Assembly: GCA_900770635.1 (NCBI GenBank)
Contig: CAAGLB010000078.1
Location: 1 to 64,000 of the forward strand
DNA length: 64,000 nucleotides
Direction of reading: 5' to 3'
Origin: an uncultured Alistipes sp.
Lineage (GTDB): Bacteria > Bacteroidota > Bacteroidia > Bacteroidales > Rikenellaceae
This document shows positions 30,394 to 38,414 of the stretch, piece after piece. Each line of letters opens with the position of its first letter. The stretch's first letter is position 1. The notes below the pieces were generated by a model. The model was not told the DNA's origin. It saw nothing but the letters and a program-made list of their open reading frames with translations, and did no database searches. Both the position numbers and the translations under genes were made by a program.

Positions 30394-33300
30394 TTAGAAA
30401 TTAAACTTCAAACCGAGGATATATGTACGTGGACGTGGGTACATATTGTTGTCGATACCACCAGCGATCTCAGGATCGATACCCTTATAGCCAGTCAAAG
30501 TAGCAACATTTGATACAGTACCAAACAAGTCGAGTGAAAGATCACGCTGAGCAGCCTTACACAAGTTGAAGCGGTAGCTCAATGTAACGTTGTCGAGCTT
30601 CAAGAATGAAGCGTTGCGTACATAGTAGTCAGAGAGATACTGACCTGATGAACGGAAGTTGGTCACAGGTGCAGTAACAACACGGTTGTTTGTAAAGTTA
30701 TTTGTCCAAAGGTCGGTCAACAACTCGCCATTAGATGAGATGTTGTCGTAAACATAGTTACCAATGTTTGCGTGAGCCGATACAGCCAATGTAAGGTTCT
30801 TATAAGAGAGCTGAGTGTTGAAACCAACTGTTACGTCTGGTGCAGCCTTCTTATATACATACTTATCCTGCTCGTTAACAGTACCATCACCATTGCGGTC
30901 TACATACAAGCCCTCGATAGGACGACCATTCTCATCGTAGATCTGCTGATATACGTAGAATGAGTAAGTAGGCTGACCTGTCTGGTGAACCTGGCAAGTA
31001 CCACCAACACCACCTGAGTAACCACCAGTGTCAACACCATAGTAGCCCTCAGCCTCGTCGTCGTTAGTCAAACGAGTGATGGTATTCTTGTTCCATGCTA
31101 CGTTAGCACCGATGTTCCAATACCAGTCAGAAGACTGAACAGCAACAGCGTTGATCTCGTACTCGAAACCAATGTTCTTCAAGTCACCGATGTTTGCGTT
31201 GAGGTAGTTAGTAAGGTTAGCACCTGCAGGAACTGGAGTAAAGTTCAAGAGGTCCTTAGTCTCACGATAGTAGAAATCAGCGCTCATGGTGATACGGTTG
31301 TCAGCGAAACCAAAGTCAACACCAGCGTTGTAAGTAGTTGTTGTCTCCCACTTAAGGTCGGCATTGTAGCCTACAGGCTTAATTGGGTGAACAAGGCCTG
31401 CGCCATCGGTATAACCACCGAATGGGTAGTAAGAACCGAGAGTATTATGATAATAGGTAGGTAGTGCATCATACAAGCCACCAACATCCTGCTGACCTGT
31501 CTGACCATAAGACAAACGAACCTTCAATGTTGAAATGTTGTCGTTGTCAGCGAGGTAATCCTCGTTCTTTGCGTTCCATGCCAAAGCTACTGATGGGAAC
31601 ACACCCCACTTGTTGTTAGCAAAGCGTGATGTACCATCGGCACGCAAAGTAGCAGTTACTGAGTAACGGTTGTCGTAAGAGTAGTTAGCACGACCGAAGA
31701 ATGATACGAGGAAGTACTCGCTCTTTGAAACCTTAGGCTCTGAGATGAAGTAGTTAGCAGAAGATGGATCCAAAGCGATGTAAGGCTCGTTGCTATCTAC
31801 GTCCCACTTAGCAACATCGGCTACACGGTAAGTCTCGTTGAAAGACTGAGTGTAGTACCACTGCCAAGAGTAACCCAACATTACGTCGAATGTGTGCTTG
31901 CCCAAAGTCTTAGCGTATGCACCGTAGAGCTCCAAAGTCTGGTCGCGACGAAGCTGTGAGTAGTTAGTGTGAGTACCTGAACCAGCCTCAGCAGTAGCGT
32001 GACGTGACTGCTCAGCACCTGGAGCAACGTCTACAGTACCGTTTGACTTAGATACGTCGACACCAAGGTTAAGGTTGAGGCGGAAATCCTCGAAACCATG
32101 GAACTTATAGTCGAACTGAGCATTACCCACGAAGCGCTTAGCGTTAGAAAGATCGTACTTGTCGTTAAGCATAGCTACTGGGTTCTGGTTAGCCATTGTG
32201 TTGTGCTTACCATCAACACCACGCCATGTGTAGTAGCCATTGATGCCACCCTCCTCGTTTGCGAGGTAAACTGGCTTAGTAGGATCGAACTGAACAGCCT
32301 GAGATACAGCGCCAGTGTTAGCAAAGCGAGTATCCATAACCATACCCTTAGCATTAAGGTTGATAGTAAGGTGGTTGTCCAAAAGCTGTGGGTTGAGGTT
32401 TACAGACAAGGTGTTACGCTTCATGTTAGATGTCTTAAGCGTACCATCCTGGTTCAAGTAACCATAAGAAACACGGTATGGAAGGTTATCTTTCTCACCC
32501 AACTTTACGTTACCTGAGATTGAGATGTTACCCTCGTATGACTTAGCAAGCTGATAGATCTCACGCTGCCAGTCAGTGTTGATGTAGTTGCCGTTAGCGT
32601 CAACATACTTTGTTGCTGAGCGGTAAGCATCAGTATCCTGAGTGCCGTAGTACCACTCCAAAGTCTGACGCATCTCGTCGCCGGTCATCACGTCAACATA
32701 CTTAGCGTTCTGGCTCAACGATGTTGTGAAGTCAACAGATACACGTGGCACTGAACCATCATACTTAGAACCCTTCTTAGTGGTAATGATGATGACACCG
32801 TTTGACGCACGTGAACCGTAGATAGCGGTAGCCGATGCATCCTTCAACACGGTGAACGACTCGATATCCGATGGGTTGATTGATGCCAATGGGTTTGCAG
32901 TACCGCTAACGCCTGAGTTAGAGATAGGAAGACCATCGACAACTACCAATGGATCGTTCGAAGCGTTGAGTGACGAACCACCACGGATACGAATCTGTGA
33001 TGCAGAACCTGGGGCACCGTCACCAGTGGTGATAACAACACCTGCTGACTTACCACGAAGCAAGTCGGTTGGAGATGTTGCAAGACCTTTGTTGGTCTGG
33101 TCGGCCTTAACAGTAGAGATAGAACCTGTAAGGTCGTTCTTCTTCACAACGCCATAACCGATAACGACAACGTCGTCGATCATCTCAGAGTCCTCCTCCA
33201 AGACAACGTTCTGAAGCACGCTCGATGATGCTACGAGCGTTTGAGTCGTATAGCCGATATAGCTAATAACGACTACTGACTCAGCGCTGTTAACACGCAG

Positions 33301-33495
33301 TACATACTGACCGTTAACATCGGTGGTGACACCGTTAGTCGTACCCTGCTCAACAACAGAGGCTCCGATAACCGGTGTTCCGGTAGTATCAACTACCACA
33401 CCCTTAACCTCGTATTTGCTCTGCGCAAACACTTGGGCGGGAATAGCCATTGCGAGAAGGGCCAAACCCAAACACATAGTTAAGAATTTTCTCAT
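30394..33495 (-). CDS. susC: SusC/RagA-family TonB-dependent outer-membrane transporter
   Basis: Imports oligosaccharides across the outer membrane using TonB energy together with SusD. A signal peptide (1-24, ending QVFAQ) is followed by the carboxypeptidase-regulatory-like domain (KGVVVDTTGTPVIGASVVEQ), the family TonB box region EMIDDVVVIGYG near residue 105 and the plug domain (IRIRGGSSLNASNDPLVVVDG, then ASATAIYGSRASNGVIIITT). A 22-strand barrel follows up to the terminal RTYILGLKFNF. At 1033 residues it has the usual length. By its neighbours the substrate is starch or maltodextrin. A classic promoter is not visible in the 72-base gap to the MFS gene, so it may be co-transcribed. Confidence 0.96.
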   Translation of the reverse strand: MRKFLTMCLGLALLAMAIPAQVFAQSKYEVKGVVVDTTGTPVIGASVVEQGTTNGVTTDVNGQYVLRVNSAESVVVISYIGYTTQTLVASSSVLQNVVLEEDSEMIDDVVVIGYGVVKKNDLTGSISTVKADQTNKGLATSPTDLLRGKSAGVVITTGDGAPGSASQIRIRGGSSLNASNDPLVVVDGLPISNSGVSGTANPLASINPSDIESFTVLKDASATAIYGSRASNGVIIITTKKGSKYDGSVPRVSVDFTTSLSQNAKYVDVMTGDEMRQTLEWYYGTQDTDAYRSATKYVDANGNYINTDWQREIYQLAKSYEGNISISGNVKLGEKDNLPYRVSYGYLNQDGTLKTSNMKRNTLSVNLNPQLLDNHLTINLNAKGMVMDTRFANTGAVSQAVQFDPTKPVYLANEEGGINGYYTWRGVDGKHNTMANQNPVAMLNDKYDLSNAKRFVGNAQFDYKFHGFEDFRLNLNLGVDVSKSNGTVDVAPGAEQSRHATAEAGSGTHTNYSQLRRDQTLELYGAYAKTLGKHTFDVMLGYSWQWYYTQSFNETYRVADVAKWDVDSNEPYIALDPSSANYFISEPKVSKSEYFLVSFFGRANYSYDNRYSVTATLRADGTSRFANNKWGVFPSVALAWNAKNEDYLADNDNISTLKVRLSYGQTGQQDVGGLYDALPTYYHNTLGSYYPFGGYTDGAGLVHPIKPVGYNADLKWETTTTYNAGVDFGFADNRITMSADFYYRETKDLLNFTPVPAGANLTNYLNANIGDLKNIGFEYEINAVAVQSSDWYWNIGANVAWNKNTITRLTNDDEAEGYYGVDTGGYSGGVGGTCQVHQTGQPTYSFYVYQQIYDENGRPIEGLYVDRNGDGTVNEQDKYVYKKAAPDVTVGFNTQLSYKNLTLAVSAHANIGNYVYDNISSNGELLTDLWTNNFTNNRVVTAPVTNFRSSGQYLSDYYVRNASFLKLDNVTLSYRFNLCKAAQRDLSLDLFGTVSNVATLTGYKGIDPEIAGGIDNNMYPRPRTYILGLKFNF

Positions 33496-33567
33496 AGTGT
33501 TTTAGTGTTAGTTAATAATTAAGTGAATAAAAAAATTGTGTATATCGATTTGTTTCGATTCTTATGT

Positions 33568-34941
33568 TTAGGCATTATGCTTCTTTGTCGAGATGCCAAA
33601 TACGGCAATAGCACCGAGGATCAAGGCGATACCTGCAATCACAAGCATCATGATCTGGCCACTCTGAACATTAGCAACCTCGCCTGCTGTGGTGATAATC
33701 TCGATCTTGTCGCCACCAAACCAGCCGAAGAGTGTGCCGCCCACCAACGATGCAATAATCTGTGGCAAGCAAATTGTACAGTTGAACAAGCCCATGTATG
33801 AGCCGAGCGACTTACCCGAGAGCGAGTTTGTGAGGAGTGCAAATGGGAGTGCCAACATAGCAGCCCATGCACAACCTACGAGCAAGAATGACACGAACAA
33901 CAGATACTGGTCGTGGATGAAGAATGTAGAGATGAAACCTGCGGCACCGAGCAACAAGCTGAGTGAGTATGCCACCTTCGAGCTGCGGAACTGAGGGATG
34001 ACCATAGCCCACAAGATAGAGCCGATAGCCTGAACAGCGAACAACACGCCAGTCCAGTCGCCAGCAGCCTGGTAGCTTGGTGATGATGTGTCAACAGTAC
34101 CCCACACAGTCTCAGCAATACCGCCGGTGGTATAGGTCCACATATAGAGGAACGCAAACCATGAGAAGAACTGAACAAGGCCAATCTGCCAGAAGGCCTT
34201 CGGTGCATGGACCAAAAGGCTGAGAAGGTTGGTCTTCTCCTCCTTGCCCTCTTTGCCCTCCTTCTCCTCCTTGATGCCGTTATACTTGGCATAATCCTCA
34301 GGATTCCACTCCTTGACCTTAGCGCCAGTGTAGAGCACACAGAGGATAAGGATTGCAGCACCGATGTAGAACGACCATGTCACAGAGTCTGGAATCTGGC
34401 CCTCGGGAGCAACGCTTCTAACGCCAAGCCATGTGAAGATGTAAGGGAAGAGATAGCCCACCAACGAACCTGCATTGCACAACAAGCTCTGGATAGAGTA
34501 GGCCTTAGTCTTCTGCTCCTCGTTAACCATGTCACCAACCATCATCTTGAATGGCTGCATTGCCATATTGATTGATGTGTCGAGCAACATAAGCATAATA
34601 GCACCGAAGGCCAAAGCAGCCTTAACGGTCATATCGAAGCTACCCGAGTTTGGCAACAATGCCATCACGATAACAGCGACAATAGCTCCGATGTAGAGAT
34701 AGGGCTTACGACGGCCCCACTTGCACCATGTCTTGTCGCTCATCGAGCCAACGATAGGCTGAACGATCATACCCATCAATGGAGGCAACACCCAGAAGAA
34801 GCTCAACGTATGGGGATCGGCACCCAACGTTGCAAAGATACGGCTGATGTTAGCGCTCTGCAATGCATAAGCAATCTGCACGCCAAAGAATCCAAAGCTA
34901 AGATTCCACATCTGCCAGAAAGAGAGATTAGGTTTTTGCAT
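33568..34941 (-). CDS. MFS sugar transporter (GPH/SLC45-like, probable maltodextrin importer)
   Basis: Twelve-helix inner-membrane transporter. The start is placed at 34941 (MQKPNLSFWQMWNLSFGFFG), because the upstream in-frame part is polar, lacks similarity and lies in an AT-rich leader. The motif after helix 2, GSMSDKTWCKWGRRKPY, is the signature of the glycoside-pentoside-hexuronide and SLC45 sucrose/maltose branch, and IAYALQSANISRIFATLGAD is typical of bacterial maltose or maltodextrin carriers. A charged cytosolic loop (KEEKEGKEGKEEK) separates the two halves. As first gene of the starch locus it should bring periplasmic products into the cytosol, where the unsecreted GH13 enzyme acts. 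Confidence 0.85.
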   Translation of the reverse strand: MQKPNLSFWQMWNLSFGFFGVQIAYALQSANISRIFATLGADPHTLSFFWVLPPLMGMIVQPIVGSMSDKTWCKWGRRKPYLYIGAIVAVIVMALLPNSGSFDMTVKAALAFGAIMLMLLDTSINMAMQPFKMMVGDMVNEEQKTKAYSIQSLLCNAGSLVGYLFPYIFTWLGVRSVAPEGQIPDSVTWSFYIGAAILILCVLYTGAKVKEWNPEDYAKYNGIKEEKEGKEGKEEKTNLLSLLVHAPKAFWQIGLVQFFSWFAFLYMWTYTTGGIAETVWGTVDTSSPSYQAAGDWTGVLFAVQAIGSILWAMVIPQFRSSKVAYSLSLLLGAAGFISTFFIHDQYLLFVSFLLVGCAWAAMLALPFALLTNSLSGKSLGSYMGLFNCTICLPQIIASLVGGTLFGWFGGDKIEIITTAGEVANVQSGQIMMLVIAGIALILGAIAVFGISTKKHNA

Positions 34942-35250
34942 GACGATTATTTTGTGTTTTAAATTGTTTTCCGTTTTTTCGGTGACGGTTATTGTGGTTT
35001 TAATTGTAGCTCGTTGGTGATGGTTAGTAGTATTATTAAATAATTTTAATAACAACACAATATCAGCATTACAAATTTTGCAAAAAAAAATGAAACTTGC
35101 AAATTTTAAATACCCAAAGGGTATATATCAGCGACGAATCGCATAATATTGCAACCGAACGGTAGGATTGCGTATAGTTATGCAGTTGTCGAAGATGCAC
35201 GAAAATTTGGTCTATGGGCCAACTTTGTCAAATTTTTGCTATCTTTGTGG
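34942..35250. other. Divergent intergenic region between the starch locus and the two-component system
   Basis: AT-rich, about 310 bp. It contains the lytS-type -7 box (35240-35247) and a 15-bp imperfect palindrome ATACCC-AAA-GGGTAT (35110-35124) that could be an operator. I find no exact TAnnTTTG box for the leftward starch operon, so its promoter may depend on an activator. Confidence 0.5.
35240..35247 (+). promoter_or_regulatory. -7 box for the LytS/LytTR operon
   Basis: TATCTTTG; the ATG at 35251 follows after three bases and a second in-frame ATG after 21 bases, so the reading frame extending further upstream is not translated from this promoter. Confidence 0.65.
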
Positions 35251-36651
35251 ATGAGTTACAACAACGACATGAAAAGGGAGCAATTAGCAAATATCGCCAT
35301 CATAGTACTCTTCGCACTACTCCACTTTGGTGTGGCGGTGTTGGGCCGTGCGTTCAACTACCACGACGACATTTTGCTGACGGTGCTCACCATAACGATG
35401 GTCATAATACTTGCCATGCGCAACAACATACGCATCGACGTGATGGCAGCTCTCACACTCATTGCCACACTCCTGGGTTATGTCATCGGCTCGTGGCTAT
35501 GGCAGCCGCTAAGCAACATACTAAACAACAGCATCTTAGCTCCTGGATTTTCGACGTTCATAATCACCTTAGGACTCGGACTAACGATCGACATTATCAC
35601 ACGTCGCTCGAAGCGAATGGCAGCACACAATGGGGCATGGAACACCTCGGCACGCAACATCATTGGTGCGGCGACATCAATCTTAGTTCTGCGCCTACTC
35701 TATTTTGCCCTATTCAGCTCGAGATTCAACAACGAGGTGCAGCTAATAAGCGAGCTATCGAACGTCATGGGCAACACATGGGCACTGCTACTGTTGCTCA
35801 CAGGTAACATCATAATAGCCATGCGAATACCGATGAGCGTATTCAACGACAAGCATCAGTACTCCATTGTTCGCAGCATAGTGCTATCGATAGCTATCCT
35901 ACCACTATTAGCCGCCACGATAACCTACTACAACATACCCGCATTTGGTCACACCAACTTCGAGATTTTGCACTTCCTAAGGACAATATCGGCGGCGCTG
36001 CTTATCGACATCATAGTGATTGTTGTCTGCTTCCTTGTGCGCCTATCGACAATCTCGCAAAAGGGATTGCGTGAGGAGCGCGAGTTGAAGCATCGCTCTG
36101 AGTATCAGTATGAACGCCTTAAACAGCAGCTAAATCCGCACTTCCTGTTCAACTCGCTCGGCATCCTCGACTACCTTGTTCAGGAGCACGAGACAGAGCG
36201 AGCAAGTGCCTTCATACGCAAGCTCGCATCGACATATAGATACATGCTCAACAACGAGGAAAAGCCACTGGTAAAACTCGCCGACGAGTTGGAGTTTACA
36301 AACATGTACGTTGAGCTTCTCGAGGAGCGTTTCACCGAGGGACTATGTGTCGAGATAGATGTTGAGGAGGATAAATTAGGTAAGTTGATAGTTCCCTGTT
36401 CGCTCCAACTATTGGTCGAAAATGCCACTAAGCACAACATCGTATCGAGCGAGCAGCCGCTAAGCATAAAAATATACAACGAGGGCGACATAATCGTGGT
36501 GCGCAACACCCTTCAACTACGCACTCACGGCCAACCATCAACACGCCTCGGACTTGCCAACATAGGCCAGCAATATCGTGACATTACAGGTCGTGACATT
36601 AGCATACAAAAGACTGATAATGAATTTATTGTAAAACTCCATATAATATGA
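35251..36651 (+). CDS. LytS-type sensor histidine kinase
   Basis: Membrane sensor kinase of the LytS/YehU (His_kinase, PF06580) class. The first 270 residues carry about seven hydrophobic helices without a known sensor domain. Then comes the phospho-acceptor region LKQQLNPHFLFNSLGILDYL (His297 from this start) and a short HATPase domain (VPCSLQLLVENATKHN, then RLGLANIGQQYRD). The start is 35251 or 35269 (MKREQLANIAIIV); the promoter box at 35240-35247 rules out longer forms. It overlaps the response-regulator gene by four bases. The signal is unknown; targets may be the divergent starch locus or the EPS export genes that follow (inference). Confidence 0.9.
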   Translation: MSYNNDMKREQLANIAIIVLFALLHFGVAVLGRAFNYHDDILLTVLTITMVIILAMRNNIRIDVMAALTLIATLLGYVIGSWLWQPLSNILNNSILAPGFSTFIITLGLGLTIDIITRRSKRMAAHNGAWNTSARNIIGAATSILVLRLLYFALFSSRFNNEVQLISELSNVMGNTWALLLLLTGNIIIAMRIPMSVFNDKHQYSIVRSIVLSIAILPLLAATITYYNIPAFGHTNFEILHFLRTISAALLIDIIVIVVCFLVRLSTISQKGLREERELKHRSEYQYERLKQQLNPHFLFNSLGILDYLVQEHETERASAFIRKLASTYRYMLNNEEKPLVKLADELEFTNMYVELLEERFTEGLCVEIDVEEDKLGKLIVPCSLQLLVENATKHNIVSSEQPLSIKIYNEGDIIVVRNTLQLRTHGQPSTRLGLANIGQQYRDITGRDISIQKTDNEFIVKLHII

Positions 36652-37424
36652 TAAACATACTCATCGTCGAGGACGAGATTCCTGCACAGATTACCCTCAA
36701 GAAGCTCATCGATAAGTGTTGTCCCAACAGCCAAGTTGTGATGGCTCTGTCGTCGGTACGTTCGACCATAAAGTGGCTCGAGGAGAACCCCGATAAGGCT
36801 GATGTAATTTTTATGGATGTCGAACTTTCTGATGGTATATGTTTCGAGATTTTTGAGCGCACCAACATCTCGGCACACGTGATAATAACTACGGCCTACG
36901 ACAACTATGCCGTAGACGCATTCAAAATAAATAGTGTCGACTATCTGCTAAAACCGATATTCGAGGAGGACCTCAAACGTGCTTGGAGCCGCTGCCTCGA
37001 GCGTCTGGAAAGCCGTCACTCACCCGACATCGAGCGACTTATGGAGATGGTGTCACGTGTAGGCATGCCAGCAAACAAGGAGTATAAAAAACGCTTCACG
37101 GTGAAGGCAGGCGAGAAGATTGTAATAATCCCCGTTGACGAGATAGCATACTGCTACTCAGAGGATAAGAACACGTATGCCGTGAACAAAAATGGCAGTC
37201 TGCGACTACTCGACTACTCGCTCGACACCATTCAAGAGATGCTTAACCCTCACCTCTTTTTCCGCATATCACGAAGCTATATAGTGTCTATAAATGCCAT
37301 CGAGAACATATCGAAATACTTGGGCACACGTCTTAAACTACAGCTCACGCCACACACCGACAATGAGGTGGTAGTAAGTCGCAGCCGCACATCTGACTTC
37401 ATGGAGTGGCTCGACAACAACTAA
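36648..37424 (+). CDS. LytTR-family response regulator
   Basis: Receiver domain (about 1-125) with the acidic pair in IVEDEIPA, phospho-acceptor Asp57 in VIFMDVELSDG, a Thr in ITTAYDNYAVDAF and Lys in DYLLKPI. The LytTR DNA-binding domain (about 148-255) is seen in FTVKAGEKIVIIPVDEIAYC, then FRISRSYIVSINAIENISKY and TPHTDNEVVVSRSRTSDFMEWL. LytTR proteins bind direct repeats upstream of their targets. The ATG overlaps the kinase stop codon (ATGA), so the two are translationally coupled and clearly cognate. Confidence 0.94.
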   Translation: MINILIVEDEIPAQITLKKLIDKCCPNSQVVMALSSVRSTIKWLEENPDKADVIFMDVELSDGICFEIFERTNISAHVIITTAYDNYAVDAFKINSVDYLLKPIFEEDLKRAWSRCLERLESRHSPDIERLMEMVSRVGMPANKEYKKRFTVKAGEKIVIIPVDEIAYCYSEDKNTYAVNKNGSLRLLDYSLDTIQEMLNPHLFFRISRSYIVSINAIENISKYLGTRLKLQLTPHTDNEVVVSRSRTSDFMEWLDNN

Positions 37425-37481
37425 CGAAGTATTTGCAGCGAAGAAACAGCTCTAAAATATACATTTTAGCATTATTTTTGT

Positions 37482-37489
37482 ATCTTTGT
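37482..37489 (+). promoter_or_regulatory. -7 box for the wza-wzc operon
   Basis: TATCTTTG, with a leader of about 75 bases to the ATG at 37570. No -33 TTTG at the expected distance, which would fit activation by the LytTR regulator next door (inference). Confidence 0.6.
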
Positions 37490-37569
37490 CAGAATAATGG
37501 GCACAGCACCTACTGCCATTGCCCAACACATTAATAGTAATCTATTGACACATAACGGATTGCAAACAG

Positions 37570-38370
37570 ATGAAATACATAAATATTGTTATTTTAGCCC
37601 TGACGCTCATATTTGTTGGATGCAACGCACAACAACGAGTGCTCTATCTTCAAGGAATTGAGAGTGGCACCGAGATAGCTGTGCCCGAAAACTATCAGAT
37701 AAGGATAAAACCTCTCGACCAGATAACTGTCGTTGTGAGCAGCAAGAATCCTGAGCTTGCCCTACCATTCAACTCGGCATCGACCTACAATGCAATATCG
37801 AGCACAGGATATACAACCACAGCCTCGGCAAGCAACCTCCAAGTGCTGACTGTCGACACCAGAGGATACATCACCCTGCCCATCATCGGCGAAGTTAAGG
37901 CTGCGGGGCTAACACGCATGGAGCTTGCCCGAAGCATAGAGAAGCGCATCGTAGAGAGCAACTATATTCCTGATGCACAGGTCAATGTACGCTTTGCACA
38001 GTTGTTCGTATCAATCCTTGGCGAGGTGATGCGTCCTGGCCGCTACGACATAGAAAGCGACAAGATATCGATTTTCGAGGCACTGGCACTTGCTGGCGAC
38101 ATGACAATATTTGGTAGCCGCGAGGATGTTGCCGTGATACGTGAGATAGATGGACGAAATGTCGTTACCAAGCTCGATCTACGCTCGGCCGACATATTCT
38201 CGTCACCATGCTTCTACCTCGAGCAAAACGACATTGTCGTTGTAAGCCCCAACAAATATAGGGCAGCAACAGCCGAGATAAACCAAAACCGCTCGTTCTG
38301 GATATCGCTCGCCTCAACAGGCATATCGCTTGCCACACTCCTACTCACGATATTCACCGTATCGAGATAA
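37570..38370 (+). CDS. wza: Polysaccharide export lipoprotein (Wza/OPX family)
   Basis: Forms or feeds the outer-membrane channel for exopolysaccharide. The lipobox FVGC gives Cys18. The polysaccharide-export domain spans about 40-130 (YQIRIKPLDQITVVVSSKNPE, then GYITLPIIGEVKAAGLTRMEL), followed by one SLBB-type domain (VSILGEVMRPGRYDIES, 145-225). A C-terminal hydrophobic helix (ISLASTGISLATLLLTIFTV) ends the protein, as in many Bacteroidota OPX proteins. It is short (266 residues), as is usual in this phylum. Wzc follows after 44 bases. Confidence 0.9.
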   Translation: MKYINIVILALTLIFVGCNAQQRVLYLQGIESGTEIAVPENYQIRIKPLDQITVVVSSKNPELALPFNSASTYNAISSTGYTTTASASNLQVLTVDTRGYITLPIIGEVKAAGLTRMELARSIEKRIVESNYIPDAQVNVRFAQLFVSILGEVMRPGRYDIESDKISIFEALALAGDMTIFGSREDVAVIREIDGRNVVTKLDLRSADIFSSPCFYLEQNDIVVVSPNKYRAATAEINQNRSFWISLASTGISLATLLLTIFTVSR

Positions 38371-38414
38371 CGGAGTCAAACAGAAGAATGTCCCCACACA
38401 ATCAAAGATAAAAT

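Noticed and set aside
34942..35058. N-terminal extension of the MFS transporter
   Set aside because: Polar, Thr/Asn-rich and unlike the family; the first transmembrane helix fits a start at 34941.
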